From NCBI GenBank assembly GCA_030272585.1, contig BSYQ01000022.1, forward strand, positions 1 to 59,101: DNA of 59,101 bases, written 5' to 3'. Each line of letters opens with the position of its first letter. Position 1 is the stretch's first letter. The translations under genes were made by a program, and so were the position numbers. Source of the DNA: Bryopsis sp. KO-2023 (lineage: Eukaryota > Chlorophyta > Ulvophyceae > Bryopsidales > Bryopsidaceae). Below, piece after piece: positions 44,825 to 56,814 of the stretch. The notes beneath the pieces were generated by a model. The model was not told the origin of the DNA. It did no database searches and saw only the letters and a program-made list of their open reading frames with translations.

Positions 44825-45590
44825 ATAAACATTTATTGAAAATACTCCAATTCGAGTATCATCTTCTCACCTACTTAGGTGGCATACTGAAATCCACTTG
44901 CCCATTATGTGGTGAACTTTGGTACGGCTTGATATCAAAATAGGTTTTTGCCTTGTCCAACTTTCTAAATGCCTAACGCAACAGTTGCAAACAAACTATC
45001 TAACCTTGAGGTAATCTCCTTAGGTAGATCCGCTTGAATAGAAAATCCTGCGCATCTGTTTCAAAGGACCTTGGATGCGTCGGAAACGTGAACCTTATTA
45101 TGTATCTTGTTTAAGCTATCTGATGGTTAACTATAGCAGCAATCTATTTCCTACTCAGGGAGTAATGATGGATCTATAAATTATCTATATATAGAAGCGT
45201 TTCTTTGCTTTGTCCATGTCTTTTTTGGTAACCGCTTGGAGTTTCTTCTATTCAAGTATTTTTGGTTTCGGTGGTGCCATGGATAATTTGTATGGCGGAA
45301 TACGTAACTTGGGTCCACCTCCTTGGGGTGCAATCAGTACTTCGTGATTAGAATTATGGAGTGCCTTGCATCATACTAGATGATCAATTTTAGTGGTGTT
45401 AATCGTATTCGGCACGGATCTTTTTCTTCCGGTCAAAGGCAAGGTCGACCCAAAGAACGCAATTAGAAACGATTGTTTAACCATATCACTTTCATGATGC
45501 AAAAAAAAAGTCTTGCATGATAATTGTTATCAAAGTCGCAGGCCCTATTGGACCCCCGACGGGCATCGCAACTAGGGGGGGAGCGGGGGT
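44825..45590 (-). repeat. Dispersed repeat family R, copy 5 (inverted)
   Basis: Its reverse complement follows copy 1 (18105-18560) and then copy 4 (26990-27740) in the same order: TTGCGATGCC, GGTCGACCT, AATTGATCATCTAG, GGTGGACCCAAGTTA, CCATGGCACC, AAAAAAGACATGGACAAAGC, GATCCATCATTACTCC, ATCAGATAGCTTAAACAAGA, AGAAAGTTGGACAAGGC and TATGCCACC. It bridges parts that are separate elsewhere and so shows that they belong to one element. Confidence 0.75.
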
Positions 45591-46085
45591 GGTGTATGTG
45601 GGTTAATTTTCTTATTTACCCCAACAGGGATGCATACACGAACCTTTGGGGCCGCCCAGGGTGGATCCATTCAACATAATAACCTCCCTTAAGAGGGCAC
45701 TTCGACAAATGGTTAAAAGTCTCTGGGCCGTGACTGCCTTTATCGGAACGGCGTAGCATAGGATGCGGGGGATTGCTCAACCCGCACCCTCCCTACAAGG
45801 ACATTGAATTACATCAATTGTTTATAACATATACACAAAACAAGAGAAACAACCAAACGTATTGTTCCCTTGATCAGGCTCTTCATCATATTCTCCAAAA
45901 GTTTATTAATCTATTACTGTTGGCCATTCCCCATTGTTCACTCTAATCTTGAGGGCAGCCTCCCTCCTATTCTCCCCAAGCTAAAAGCCCCTATAACCTT
46001 AATGAGTTCGAGAACCACCCCCCCCAATAAATTCAACCTAACCCAATGGAACCATGAACATCACATATATCCCTTCTTTATTTAT
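45591..46085 (-). other. 3' flank of the minus-strand ORF1-like gene
   Basis: GC-rich near 45600-45790, then T/C-rich. It contains no gene of its own. It is probably the 3' UTR of the unit encoding the ORF1-like protein. Confidence 0.35.
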
Positions 46086-46690
46086 TTATGTGTCGTTCTC
46101 CATTCTCACAAAAAAAACCACCACCATTTCTAAGAACAACACCTCACTACCTATATTTCCATCCCTTACTAAGCCTCCCCTTAGAAGAACCTTAATTGCT
46201 CTTATGTTTTCCATTAATTCATCTTGAGTAATCTTTTCTAATTGACCCCCATCACCTAAATGTCTCAGCTGACTAACCACCAAATCCGTAATCTCAACCC
46301 ACTTCCCTTCATAGGCAACCTCCAAGGCGTACCCGTCCTTAAACCTACACTTGGGGGATTTGTTCAATTTGTCTATTTTTTCTTTCCACTCCCTTGATCT
46401 CTTAAGCCATCCCCGTTGCCTATCAGACAACCATTGAGAGTAGTTTGGTCTCGGGACGGCATACTTGTCGAGTTTTTCCTCAAACTTAGGTTTTGCGTGA
46501 AGGAGTGTTACTTTTTCAGTCTTCGACCCCACCACCACCTTCACTGAATTAGTTTTTCCCAGGCGTTCAACTAACTCGACATTAATTGGAATTCCGGCTT
46601 CCGCACCAGCGATAAGCTGGACTATAAAGAAGGACGTGTCTACATTTAGGTTAATATCAGACCTGGGCGCAAGTGGTGGTGGACCGGACC
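46086..46690 (-). CDS. ORF1-like protein, partial, relative of the 6.5-kb gene
   Basis: The minus-strand frame stays open upstream of the GTG at 46544, through NLNVDTSFFIVQLIAGAEAG, IPINVELVERLGKTNSVKVV and HAKPKFEEKL. It then gives NYSQWLSDRQRGWLKR, KSPKCRFKDGYALEVAYEGK and WVEITDLVVSQLRHLGDG. The residues SQWLS.RQR, K.RF.DGY.LE and G.W...T..V align with 7240-7420 of the plus-strand gene, and VERLG matches VERLG there. No coiled coil is seen before about 46690, so the N-terminus is missing or in another exon. No ATG start was identified. Function is probably RNA or nucleic-acid binding, by analogy with L1 ORF1p. Confidence 0.6.
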
Positions 46691-47198
46691 AGATCCGCCA
46701 ACTTTAAGCTAAAGCCTTTAGCTCCTCGTGGTAATGGTAGTCCAACTCATGGGTAGCATTCCCTTTGTGCTTTTGACAGACTCTTTCATTCTATCGCAAT
46801 AAAATAGTGGAGAAACTCTGTTTTAAAGTTTCCCCCAAAAAATCTCTTACGGTATATCCAGCAGCATTCTTGGTTGCTCCGGTGGTGAGATGTTCATACA
46901 TACACTTTGAACTCTCCTCATTTGAACACTCTTTTGGTACACATGTTCCCTTTGATGACTTTTCGGTCGTTTAAATTAACAAGTTCCGACTCTCTGATGT
47001 TCATGTAGTCCTCAGTTGTCTTTCGCCATCATATTCTTTCACTTCTTGAATAAGAGAAGGAGAATGTCGCGATGATCTGTAGAATCGAGGAAGCGCAAAA
47101 GTGTAAAGTCGGACCCGGTAGTAACTTTCAATTCTCACCACTTTCGTTTTTTTATTTCTTGTGCTACCTTATTGTGGTTTCGAACTCAATAGGAAGCA
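46691..47198. other. Unannotated sequence
   Basis: No further coiled-coil coding of the minus-strand ORF1-like gene is visible here. No other features. Confidence 0.35.
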
Positions 47199-47482
47199 TG
47201 TATCGACCATCTTCCGCCGAGTGTGCGATGGGCGTGGACTTGCAAGATGCTAAGGAGACGCTTGAAATGATGGAAGTGGATTTGCAGGTTGCGAAAAAAG
47301 AGCTAATTGAGACAAAAAAGATGCTTACCATGGCTAAAATGAACTTGGAGGAAGTTAAAGAGGACCTAATCTTATGCAAATGGTTTAACGCAATTGTTGA
47401 AAATGCGAACGCCCAATTCGTTGTTGATCATTTAACAACCTCCAAAGAAACAATGTTGACGCCTTGGTCAAAGGAAGGGTGA
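47199..47482 (+). CDS. Small coiled-coil protein, 93 residues, unidentified
   Basis: From the ATG at 47199 the frame is a strong heptad-like helix: DLQDAKETLEMMEVDLQVAK, then KELIETKKMLTMAKMNLEEV. The frame is open further upstream (from 47072), but that part is hydrophobic and less convincing. It resembles the N-terminal coiled coils of ORF1 or gag proteins. No partner domain follows. Confidence 0.35.
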
Positions 47483-47857
47483 ATCTCACCAACAGAAAAG
47501 GAAGGAGTAGTGCGCACTATTTTTGCCATTTTTGAAAGCAAATCAGATTTGAACTATCACGCTTGCTTTTCCATCCCAAATATTTACGACTCATAACTGA
47601 GGTTCGTTTCGGTAGCGGCATGGAATTTTGATTTGTATATCCCCAACACTTTGTTACTCGAGATAGATGCTCGTTATTTGCTCCTCGGCTGCCCACAGAA
47701 ATCATATTTTCGGTCTTCGGAGGCACCTAAAGTCATTGAAGGACAATATCAAGCTAATGAGTCTTCTAATCTCAGAGCTATATTACTCACATAATACTTT
47801 GAAAAAAAAGAGAAAGTTTTGCTACCTTAGTGCCTCGTGGTTTTTCTGGTTGTTTAT

Positions 47858-47937
47858 AGCTTGGTGTGGATGAGCTGTTTGCCAACCCCAAAAGCCCGAC
47901 CAACAGTACGTTGCAAACAGCTCATCCACACCAAGCT
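47858..47937 (+). repeat. Perfect 25-bp stem hairpin, 30-base loop
   Basis: AGCTTGGTGTGGATGAGCTG plus TTTGC (47858-47882) is repeated exactly as the reverse complement at 47913-47937. The loop is 30 bases. The stem is long enough to yield a small-RNA-like duplex if transcribed. No flanking direct repeats are evident. Confidence 0.85.
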
Positions 47938-50410
47938 GTAACAGGTTGCCAACTCTTCCTTCCCCCTTGGCGCAACTTGAATGGGATGATCAATGCATTT
48001 GACGGCGTTTTTTGGATTTTATTTCCTCCAATCGACTTTTTTTTTTGCGAGTGGATGCTCCCCTTTCGGCTCCCCTGGTGCTCTCTTCTGGTCTAGGCCA
48101 TGTGCTTAAGCTACCTGGGATTATGTGGCTTCTCTCATCAAGGAAAGACGTGGAAAACGTTATACAAGATATTCAGGCAAGGGAAGATATAATCTTGGCG
48201 AATATACGTGGATATAAACAAAGAAAACGAGAGGCTGATTCAATGAAGATAAACACAATTGTGAGTCAAGAAGGTGTGTAGTCTGTTTTCTATCGCTCTA
48301 GATGTTATCTGCATAATCAAGCCATGGAGAGGAGTGTTCATTCCCTAAAACTTGAACATTACGTTAAAAACTCTTTTATTCGCCTTCAAAAGTTTAGCAT
48401 CAAATAATAAGTTGTAATGGAATTATAAAACTTCGAAAGTCGAGGAAAAAAGAAAAAACCCTCCACATCTCATTACATAGGTCACGAATGATGCTAAGTT
48501 TCCATGCTTAAGGAATAAACATTTCTCAAATAATTTTCCTCGAGTTGAGATGCAAGAAAAAATCGGATCATGACTTCGAAGGTTCTACTAACCTGAAGAT
48601 ATCTTGATAGTTTGGTTAACTTCTATCGTAGAGTAAATGTCCAACTCCATCCTTGTCGCTTCTTCAATCAAACTAAGGCTTACTTCTCCTTAATTTAAGC
48701 CATATCTGACGAAAACTTTTATGTACGACACTTGAAGTGTTGACCGCGCATGATCGCACCACTCTCACATATGCATTAAGGACATCAATGGTTGTAGGAC
48801 TGCATCAACGTTAGCGATGAACAGGAGTCATAACATGACAGTTTGTTGAGGTTTCACGAATAGCGATTTATTCACATGCAAGTGTATAATCATTCCCTTC
48901 TCGAATGACAAGTGACAAACACCTCTTCACGTCATACTCCACACACCCTTTCGCTCGGTTCTACTTCTCTTTATCATTGTCCTTTGCGTTACCCACAACA
49001 AATGCCACTGTCGCTTCTCCTTTTATCTAGAGCTTCTTCAGGGAAGCTGGGTTCGGGACTATATTCAAATTTGGCGAGACCTTTCGTGTCGTGTGAACTC
49101 GGTGTATTCATTATATTCGTTTCCTCTAAGTTCATTTTACTCTATCTCATTATTAATGCAATGGCCTTTGCTGGATCCGAACCATCACGTTCTCCTTTGT
49201 GCAAAAGAAAGTTGCACACAAAACGATATTCCTTTGGTCGTTGCCTCGGTCTGACCTCGTATTTACAAAACAAATTCTAGTAATCTTTGAATTAATCAAT
49301 GTACTCGTCTTCTGTGTTCTTTCCCCCGAAACCTCACGTAGAAACTTTTTAGTTGCAAACCCTGTGAGTCTATCAAAACCTGGTCGATGATGTTTTATCC
49401 AACTATTTCCACGTTGTAAATGCCTTATTCGGGACGTATCTATCTGAAATATGTAATTTTACAGATAACGATTCTATCACGCTTACGATGCTCTTGAGTT
49501 ACTTTACCTTCAAAAACATCTAACAAAACCTTCGATAACTCATGTTGATGACATATCCAATTCATACCACCATTAACTTGTCCTCTTGCACAAACACATT
49601 TTATCCATGCACACAAACGATTTACTAGCTCATACATACCTATCAGTCATGTGGTTACTTATGACTTTAAACCCAAGGCGGAAGTCCATTCTCCCGACTA
49701 GCACCCCAATCTGATTGGAGGGATGGAAAAGCATCCTTTAGATTTACCTGAGCAAACTTCTTTGAACTCACCATCAATAAACCTCAACAACGGCCCCAAG
49801 GCACCAATGCTTCCGGTCATTTCCTTGACGACGTCTTTTTGAATTTGATTTTTTAGCGGTATATTTAGCTTCAATTCGTGTAGATACTTTGCAGCCCGTT
49901 CCGTACTTGGGAAGTTCAACGGCGGAATCTATATCACAAGAAGGAAAATATAGCTTTATAATATTCAATAAAGACAAATCCACCAGAATTATCACCAACT
50001 CACTTCCACTTTGATTTTCATGTTCCCCCAGTTTCTTTTTTTCTCTGCATCCAACCCTTCAGCATCCAACTCCTCTTCCACTTGCAGCCCTTCTGTGGAA
50101 GGGCCTTGCAATCTTTCTCCTACTCATGAGAGTCGCTCTGATCTCCTTCTTTCCTTGCGGCGTGGACATGCTGGAATTTGCTGAGATCACTGCAGGCTCG
50201 AAATTCCACGATGGATTTTAAAAATATGAATATAATTTAAATTTAACTGCTTTTGAGACTGCAGGCACGAATTGCTTATGCGGTTAATAATCTGTCCTTT
50301 TATTTTTCCTTTACAACAAATTTTGGTCGGAAGAGTTCATTATGAGAAAAAAAGGGGAGTTAATTAGCAGACTTTTGGATGAAATGCTATCACAAATTAA
50401 ATATGTTTGT
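47938..50410. other. Mostly unannotated sequence
   Basis: The frame 48012-48281 ends in a charged helix (SRKDVENVIQDIQAREDIIL, then YKQRKREADSMK), which may be decayed coding. Frames at 48912-49390 and on the minus strand at 49440-49998 have no known domain. No RNA genes recognised. Confidence 0.35.
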
Positions 50411-50414
50411 AACG

Positions 50415-50545
50415 AACACTGTTGGGGAAAAGCGCAAACCAACACCCCGGGGAATCGAACCTCCGATGCCTCACCTTGAGTGAGGTATTTTGATTTGGTT
50501 ATGTAACGGTGCTCACCAACCAAATCAAATAATGGTTGCATCTAT
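50415..50545 (-). repeat. tRNA-like repeat, copy 1
   Basis: On the minus strand an anticodon-arm-like CCTCA-CTCAAGG-TGAGG (50485-50469, perfect 5-bp stem, 7-base loop, CAA in the anticodon position) is followed by GGAGGTTCGATTCCCC, a B box. The upstream AAATACC and the following arm recur at 55200-55320. Spacing fits a class I tRNA, yet CAA would be leucine, whose tRNAs have a long variable arm. A tRNA-derived SINE is more likely. Confidence 0.55.
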
Positions 50546-50699
50546 ATTTTATTAGAAAGCGCATGATCTCTAGGAGCTCTCAAGAAATTATTTTTTCAAT
50601 GATGTGCCTATTGATAGCTATGCACGTTAACCATACTATTCATCTTGAAAGAAAAGTATACGGTCTTAACTTTTGTGATTTAGCAAGCTTGGAAAGTTA

Positions 50700-50930
50700 A
50701 CTCTGTTACATGTTCATATGCGTTCAAGGGGGGGTTGTCGCAGGTGTGCCACCGGCAATCCATTCGCCCTTCGTCCTTCCAGCCTATGGGTGATAATCGG
50801 GGTTCTGTATGTTACAGCCGCCAGTCGTCACACTCTAGGTGTCTCACCTCACCTTTCCATGCATGCCGACAATTTGGCTTGGAAGTGCGACCCATTGTTG
50901 GATTCATGAGAATATGAAACAACATGTTGA
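50700..50930 (+). pseudogene. GC-richer decayed coding tract, unidentified
   Basis: Two overlapping frames (50718-50909 and 50735-50917) both stay open in a GC-richer island; one ends SRCLTSPFHACRQFGLEVRP. I cannot tell which, if either, was real. It may be a piece of an old retroelement. Confidence 0.25.
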
Positions 50931-52550
50931 GCTTGTTATAACATAGCCGTCTTTAATGTTCCCATGGTTGTCTCTTCCTAATTACCCTCCCGTGGTTGTA
51001 TTGCCTTTCGTGTGTTTGGTGCTTTACCCCCCTTTTCTTCTTCCTACGATTTCTGAAGGGCCAAGACTAAGTAATGTCCCCATCAGAAGGACCAAATCCA
51101 TTTCTTCTTGACCTTAACATAAAAGCGAACCTTCACCCTTCTTAAATAACTTAAAGTACCTCTTTTGATGTTGCAAATCACAATCAGTAACCGGTGAATC
51201 GTGAGCTTTTCTAGTGACAGCCTCGCTGATAATGCGGTCCTTCTGCTCCTCTCGACGGCGGTGCACACAATCTCGAAGGGTCTAAAGAGCAACATCCAAT
51301 TCAGGTACCTCCGTGAAGGGCGCACACAACACCAAACTCGATTTTGCCACCATATCGACCAGTAAAATGAAGCAAAACTAAAACAAACTCCACAACAAGA
51401 GAACAATAACCACTCGTCGCCGACCGCACGTCGCGATAGAATCGACACTCTTTATTACCTTCTTGTCCAAACTTTCCCTCCCCTCTCTTTTCAATCTACT
51501 TGAGGGCCCCGCGATGCTGAATGAAGAAGACCTCCACATGCTAGAAAAGCAGGCTCCGGTCCCACTAACTTTTCAAAGGATATGATTTATCTGCGTCAAA
51601 CATTGGAGCCGTCAACGTAGACATAACACTTCCTTGTATTCTCGTGGAATCTTAGAAGGGAACTATGCACTCATGAAAGAAAAAAGGGGGGTTGTTGAAG
51701 ATAAAGTTTTCTCATCAAGGAATATCTCGTCAAAAAAAGCATGTGACACCGTTCAAAAATCTCAGAAAACGGAGCAAATAGCCCAATGCTTACAGCCAGT
51801 CAGAGCAGTTTCGGAGCCGGCAATCGTTACATCGGCTAACCTTATCGCATAGGCGAAGAAAGAGTAGGAAAGACAGAATAACGTTTGATTAGGATCCATC
51901 CCTACAACTAATACCGATGGCTTTGTCGTCATTTGTGAAAGGCTTTTTCTCTTTCGCGACTTATCCTTGTGTCTTAAATTAAGACTCTTAATTTATGATC
52001 TTTCGGAAAATTTCAAGGAGATCGTGACGTGTCGTTTGAGATGATGAAGAGTGCAGCAGAAAACTTACTACCATCGACACCATTGAGATGGGCAACCAAC
52101 ATTCCCAAAACCCCTGCTTATTTCGGTTAAGTTCATTCTGGTGATATATTAATTCTATTAGGGATACAAGGGGAATTTTTCAAATTAACTCACGTAGTTG
52201 CATCACATTGTGGTTTGTTCAACACCCAAATACATAGAAAAAACCCTCGGACTCTGTGAGAATGACGGAGGAGCAATTTCAATCATTCTAGATCACTGAT
52301 GGAGTCTATCCCGATGTGATACTAATTATAGGAATGTGTGTTTTTCTTATTGTGTCCAAGCAAAGGACATCTAATAAGGAAGTTTATCGCTTTATCAAAT
52401 CGGTATTGTGCTAGAAGCTCCATGTTCAGAAAATTCATGATGAGAAAGTCCATCGTAAGAACGCCAATTACACCGAGACAAACGTTGGCAAGTTCGCGCT
52501 CGACAATTCAACTATTTAACCAGGAAGTTATTGTGAGACATGTTCATGTC
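50931..52550. other. Mostly unannotated sequence
   Basis: The longest frame is on the minus strand (51448-51083, 121 codons), Arg- and Trp-rich without a known domain. Nothing else is supported. Confidence 0.35.
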
Positions 52551-53255
52551 ACTAAGACGAATGTAATAAAATTGCGTGCCGTGAAAAGAGAAAATGCTGA
52601 AATTTAAGATTTGTTCTTTTCACATCTCCCAAACTATCAATTGGCTTTATATCAAGCGAAAATAGTGCGAAAGTCATAAGACGGTAACTGCTTAGCAAAA
52701 GGAGGCCAAGAATATGGCAATTCAAGAAGTCGCAGTGCCACATCAGGCCAACCTTCGTGAAGATCGCCTTCCCTATGGACATATCACTCGGTTGATGCAA
52801 TCGGTGGCATATCAGTGTGTTTACTGTGTATATGCGGCACAAAAGCGCAGATAAGCGGTTTTGCGTCAAACCCTGACTTTTAAGAGTCATGCCCTTTGAT
52901 CCTGCTGGTAGTCGCTGATTACGGAATCCTTTGCCACCAAGAGCTCGGTTAACGCTTGAGCGGCTTCCCTCGCTTGAGCTGTTCCCGCTTCGACATGTTC
53001 GATCGCCTCGGGGTCGGTGTTTCTGTCCTATGTTTACAGTTGTCGTGCCGGTACTCTCTGTTTCCACCCTTAGAGCTAGAATGCAAGAATCGATCTCCAA
53101 CAGCTTGTGCTATAAGGCACTTTCCTCCAGGTCTTCTCAGGATGACTTTCCATCCTTTCGTGCTCATTGATGAGGTAAGAGGTGGGTCCATACTATCTAC
53201 AATCTTGAGGCCTAGTGCGAGCGATTTCCTTATGAAACTATTCAATCCAAAATAG
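52551..53255 (-). pseudogene. Decayed coding region, unidentified
   Basis: Minus-strand frames 53245-52949 (LALGLKIVDSMDPPLTSSM, then a basic tail) and 53100-52552 overlap out of phase. The first has a more protein-like composition. No catalytic or binding motif is visible on either strand. Confidence 0.25.
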
Positions 53256-55190
53256 AGAACTTGTTGTATACTTCTGGAATCTCAAGGCCATGGGGATCTG
53301 CGGCGAAGCCATATTCGTGTGAACAAAACAATTAGGTACAAAGCGGCAGTATGATGTATTAGAAATCGATTAAAAAGGGTCTAACCCGTGGAAATTGATG
53401 ATAACATCACGACTTTCATCATGTTCTCAAAAATTATCTCATGTTTCTAACATGAATGAATACCATCACAAGACTCAATCAATCTTTGATTATTGAAGAT
53501 ATCTTATGAATGTCCTCAAATCCGAGAATACTTTTTCGCTTGAAGCATAGATGGTGGCAGTGAGTGAATTTCTCTACAGGAACGATTGAAGAAAAAAACA
53601 TAAGTGGGTTTGTAAGGCAAACAAATATTGTCTATTGATATATCCAAACCACTTGTAATGATGTCGAGGTGCCCATAGATACGATATGGGGACTAACAGG
53701 TAGATTTGATGATCCGACATCATGCGAGGTCTCCCGCGTGAAATTACAATGATCCTGAAGGGTGGCCACGAGTGTGTCCGGACTTGCATATTATCTTTTA
53801 ACTCCCAAAACTTGATCTATGTTGCGCTTTGTTGACACTCAAAGCGTAACATGATACTTTTTGATGCCAATCCAGTAGGTTTTTAATCTTTGTCCAATGA
53901 ATTAATTGGGTGATAAAAGTTTCCGTACAATGTGAATGTAATGTATCACACTTGAGCCGAGTACAAAGAATTGTTTTATCTTGGATACTACCCAATCTTG
54001 TTGCCTATAACTTTGCAAAAACTTAAGTGCCCATCTCCTAAGATGCATGGTTCTTGTCAATCAGATTGTTATTAAGAAATATACATGATGTTATTCGGTC
54101 TACCTACAAAAAGCATGTCATCGCGCTTATGATGCATTGTGCTCCTCTAAACACCGAATCGAATCAAGAAACATAACGAACCTTGGTGATTTCAAGAAGC
54201 GAACAACCGAATGGAGCAGATGAGAAATCCAACCAATCATCACTACGTTCGTGGCAATGGGACAGGCTCATGGAGAGGCAGCAAGCAGTAGAAAGAGAGG
54301 CAAAGACAACGTATCTTACTACCTTAAGTCCTAGCCACAGGGATCACCGTCTTGGATTCTTGAGATCCTATCCTAGTATTAGTGCTAATCTTAGTAGGCA
54401 AACGAAGAAGTCGTTCGTTAGTTAGACGTTGACATTCCATCAAGAAAGCTACATAAATATTTCTCTTTTCGCACAATAGGTTTTCTCTGGTGCTCTTTAA
54501 TGAGTAAATTGCGCATCTTCTAGTTACCATTCGATTCCGCCAATCACCCGATCAGAATATAAGTATGGAGCGGGACACACTTATTACTTTAGATATCTAC
54601 ACAAAACGAGTTTTATCGCCGTAGGGACCACTTGTTCTATTTATTATTGATTGTTTCCTTCTCAACATGGCCGGGTCTGAAAGAAAGCATGCGCACATGT
54701 CCTCTCATTATGAGCGGGAAGCAAATTCACTTCAAAACTCGTGTCAACAAGACACCTGGAGCAAGATACTATCCCGATTCTTAAAGGAGCAAGAGGGGTC
54801 TTGGGTCTCAGTTTTGTCGTTGATTTCGATCAGGTGCTATGGTTGGAGCTTCTTTCCGAATTTTAAAGGTGTTCTCCACCATCAAGGCCTTGTCAATCAC
54901 CGTCTTCTAGCCACTATCGATCTATATATATTTATCTGCATGGCCTTTCCTCCACATCTCTGCATTTCATTGTCGCACCTCAAGATTTACGGACATTTCG
55001 AGACTAAAAAAAAGTAAAACTACATTCCCAGGTCCTTGGTTTGTTGCAATAGATGTGGATAAGCCCATCTATCCGATCGTGTTCTTATTTCATGTTGTAT
55101 ATATCGCGCTTCTTCCCTCTTGAAGCTTCTTCATGAATGCATCCCACAACGGTCCTAACATAAGAGCTCTCGAGATAGAGCTCAAAACTC
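53256..55190. other. Unannotated sequence
   Basis: Frames 54183-54425 and 54667-55017 on the plus strand show no family features. No tRNA-like boxes or long repeats. Confidence 0.4.
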
Positions 55191-55199
55191 TTGGAAAAA

Positions 55200-55325
55200 A
55201 TCTAATCTATAACAAACCTTGTTGGGGGTAGTAACGGATCGACACTGAGGGTTCAAACCCTCGGTGACTCACCATGAGTTGTCTTGGTATTTAGGATACA
55301 ACACTTCGTGTAATGTAATCTTTTA
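55200..55325 (-). repeat. tRNA-like repeat, copy 2
   Basis: The minus strand reads ATCCTAAATACC, ACTCATGGTGAGTCACCGAG, then GGGTTTGAACCCTC with a B-box shape. Compared with 50415-50545 it shares AAATACC, the ACTCA/TGAG arm (here shortened) and the T-arm position, plus CAACA shortly after. The two look like diverged members of one SINE-type family. Confidence 0.5.
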
Positions 55326-55339
55326 GTCACGTTCCTATG

Positions 55340-56590
55340 TCTCTATCTCTCCCTGCCGACGTCTCTCCCCATTGCGGAACCTATGCGTCCGATAGTGCCA
55401 TCGAAGCCGAACGCCGTACAGTGGTGCCCGCTATTGAGGTAACTCATCACAGTGGCAACGTTATAGACATAAGGCATCGTGCATTTCTTCACTGCCACCC
55501 CAAGGTAGTCTCTCACGTCATCGTCAATGACTACTGCATGGACATCATGCTCATTCATGCACTCATCGGTATCTACGGTGCAACGCAACCTACAGATCAC
55601 AAGCCGCTCTGCCTTGCAAACCCAATCTTTAGTAAAGATTTGCAAGCAGTAAAGATTCTTTACTGCCCCGGGCCTCCATCTATCTACGCATAAAAGCTCG
55701 CCATGTTGCAGAAGTTGTCTCAAAACTAGTTGCCCCAGTTAACAGCATCCCCGTTGAGAGGGTGCTAGTGGACGAACGCATTTCCTATGCTTGTGACACC
55801 TTCGAGGACCTCCCTCGTCACAAAGAAGTCAAACTGACCCGGAGCCGTTTGAACGAAAGCCTCCTCCCCACCCGGTCGCCTATTCACAATGTTTTTGTCG
55901 CCTTGGCTGCAAACTTCACATACCTATACTCGGCAAGGGTAATTCCCAGGGTTTCGTCAAAAGCCGCAATTGCACCGCCCCCAGCCCCCAGATCTGCTAT
56001 GATGGAAGCAAGGCAGAACTTTTGCGCTGCGACAACTTGGGATGTTCGTGGTACAACGCCGCAACTACGTACAAGAGGCCAATGTCCGCGTCTCCAGATG
56101 TTCAGGGTGCACCTACAGGGTGTTGGTCCTAACTATGATAATAGCACCCACGTCTGCATGATTGTTCTCCCAAGCGTCTACTAGGGTCTCGATACGCGTA
56201 GCATTGAAAGCGCCGGGGGCCCAAGCAGCAGAGACAACCACACGTAGCCCTGCCAAATTCGCCCAAGTAGAAAATATTTCATCGGCCATGACTTTATTCA
56301 TTGGGATGGTGTCACGAGGGCGATGTGCATGGCAACGATGTGAGCAGGATCAACCGCGACAGGCCAATGGGCGTCGGTTGTGATACGAATATGAGCACCT
56401 GCGGTCAGAGCACCACTGTACATAGTGTATCGAAGATAAAGCAGGGGAAACAAGAAGAGGTGCTGCAGGGGCTGCCGTGACGGCAAACCATATCCCGTGT
56501 GTTACGGTATCGACTTGATACAGGGTGTGCCTGAAGAGAAACGCAGAATTATCGGCGTCAGCATGTCGCATCTCCAGTTTTCTCAAGTTA
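55340..56590 (-). pseudogene. Decayed minus-strand gene, unidentified
   Basis: Consecutive minus-strand frames with similar Ala/Val/Thr-rich composition follow each other with shifts: 56586-56350, 56486-56298, 56301-56113, one through about 56045-55890 (ASIIADLGAGGGAIAAFDET) and 55723-55343 (VVIDDDVRDYLGVAVKKC). Together they span about 400 codons of one broken gene. No polymerase, protease or zinc motif is seen. An old integrated virus-like or retroelement structural gene is one possibility, a host gene another; I do not choose. Plus-strand frames over the same span are probably shadows. Confidence 0.45.
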
Positions 56591-56814
56591 GGGGAAACTC
56601 CACCTTGTGGCCGCCAGGAGGTGCCATGCCTATCGCTTGAAAAGTATGATCAGCCATCGAGCGCAAAGAACTTTGGAAAGGCTAGATAGTTTGATAATAG
56701 AACTTCTACGTACATGTTACCGGAAAACGAAAGGTCCATTCATGTAACAAACGTGCCGCCATTCGTGTTACAGAATCGATAAACCACTCCACTCACTCGA
56801 AAAACTGAAAGATG

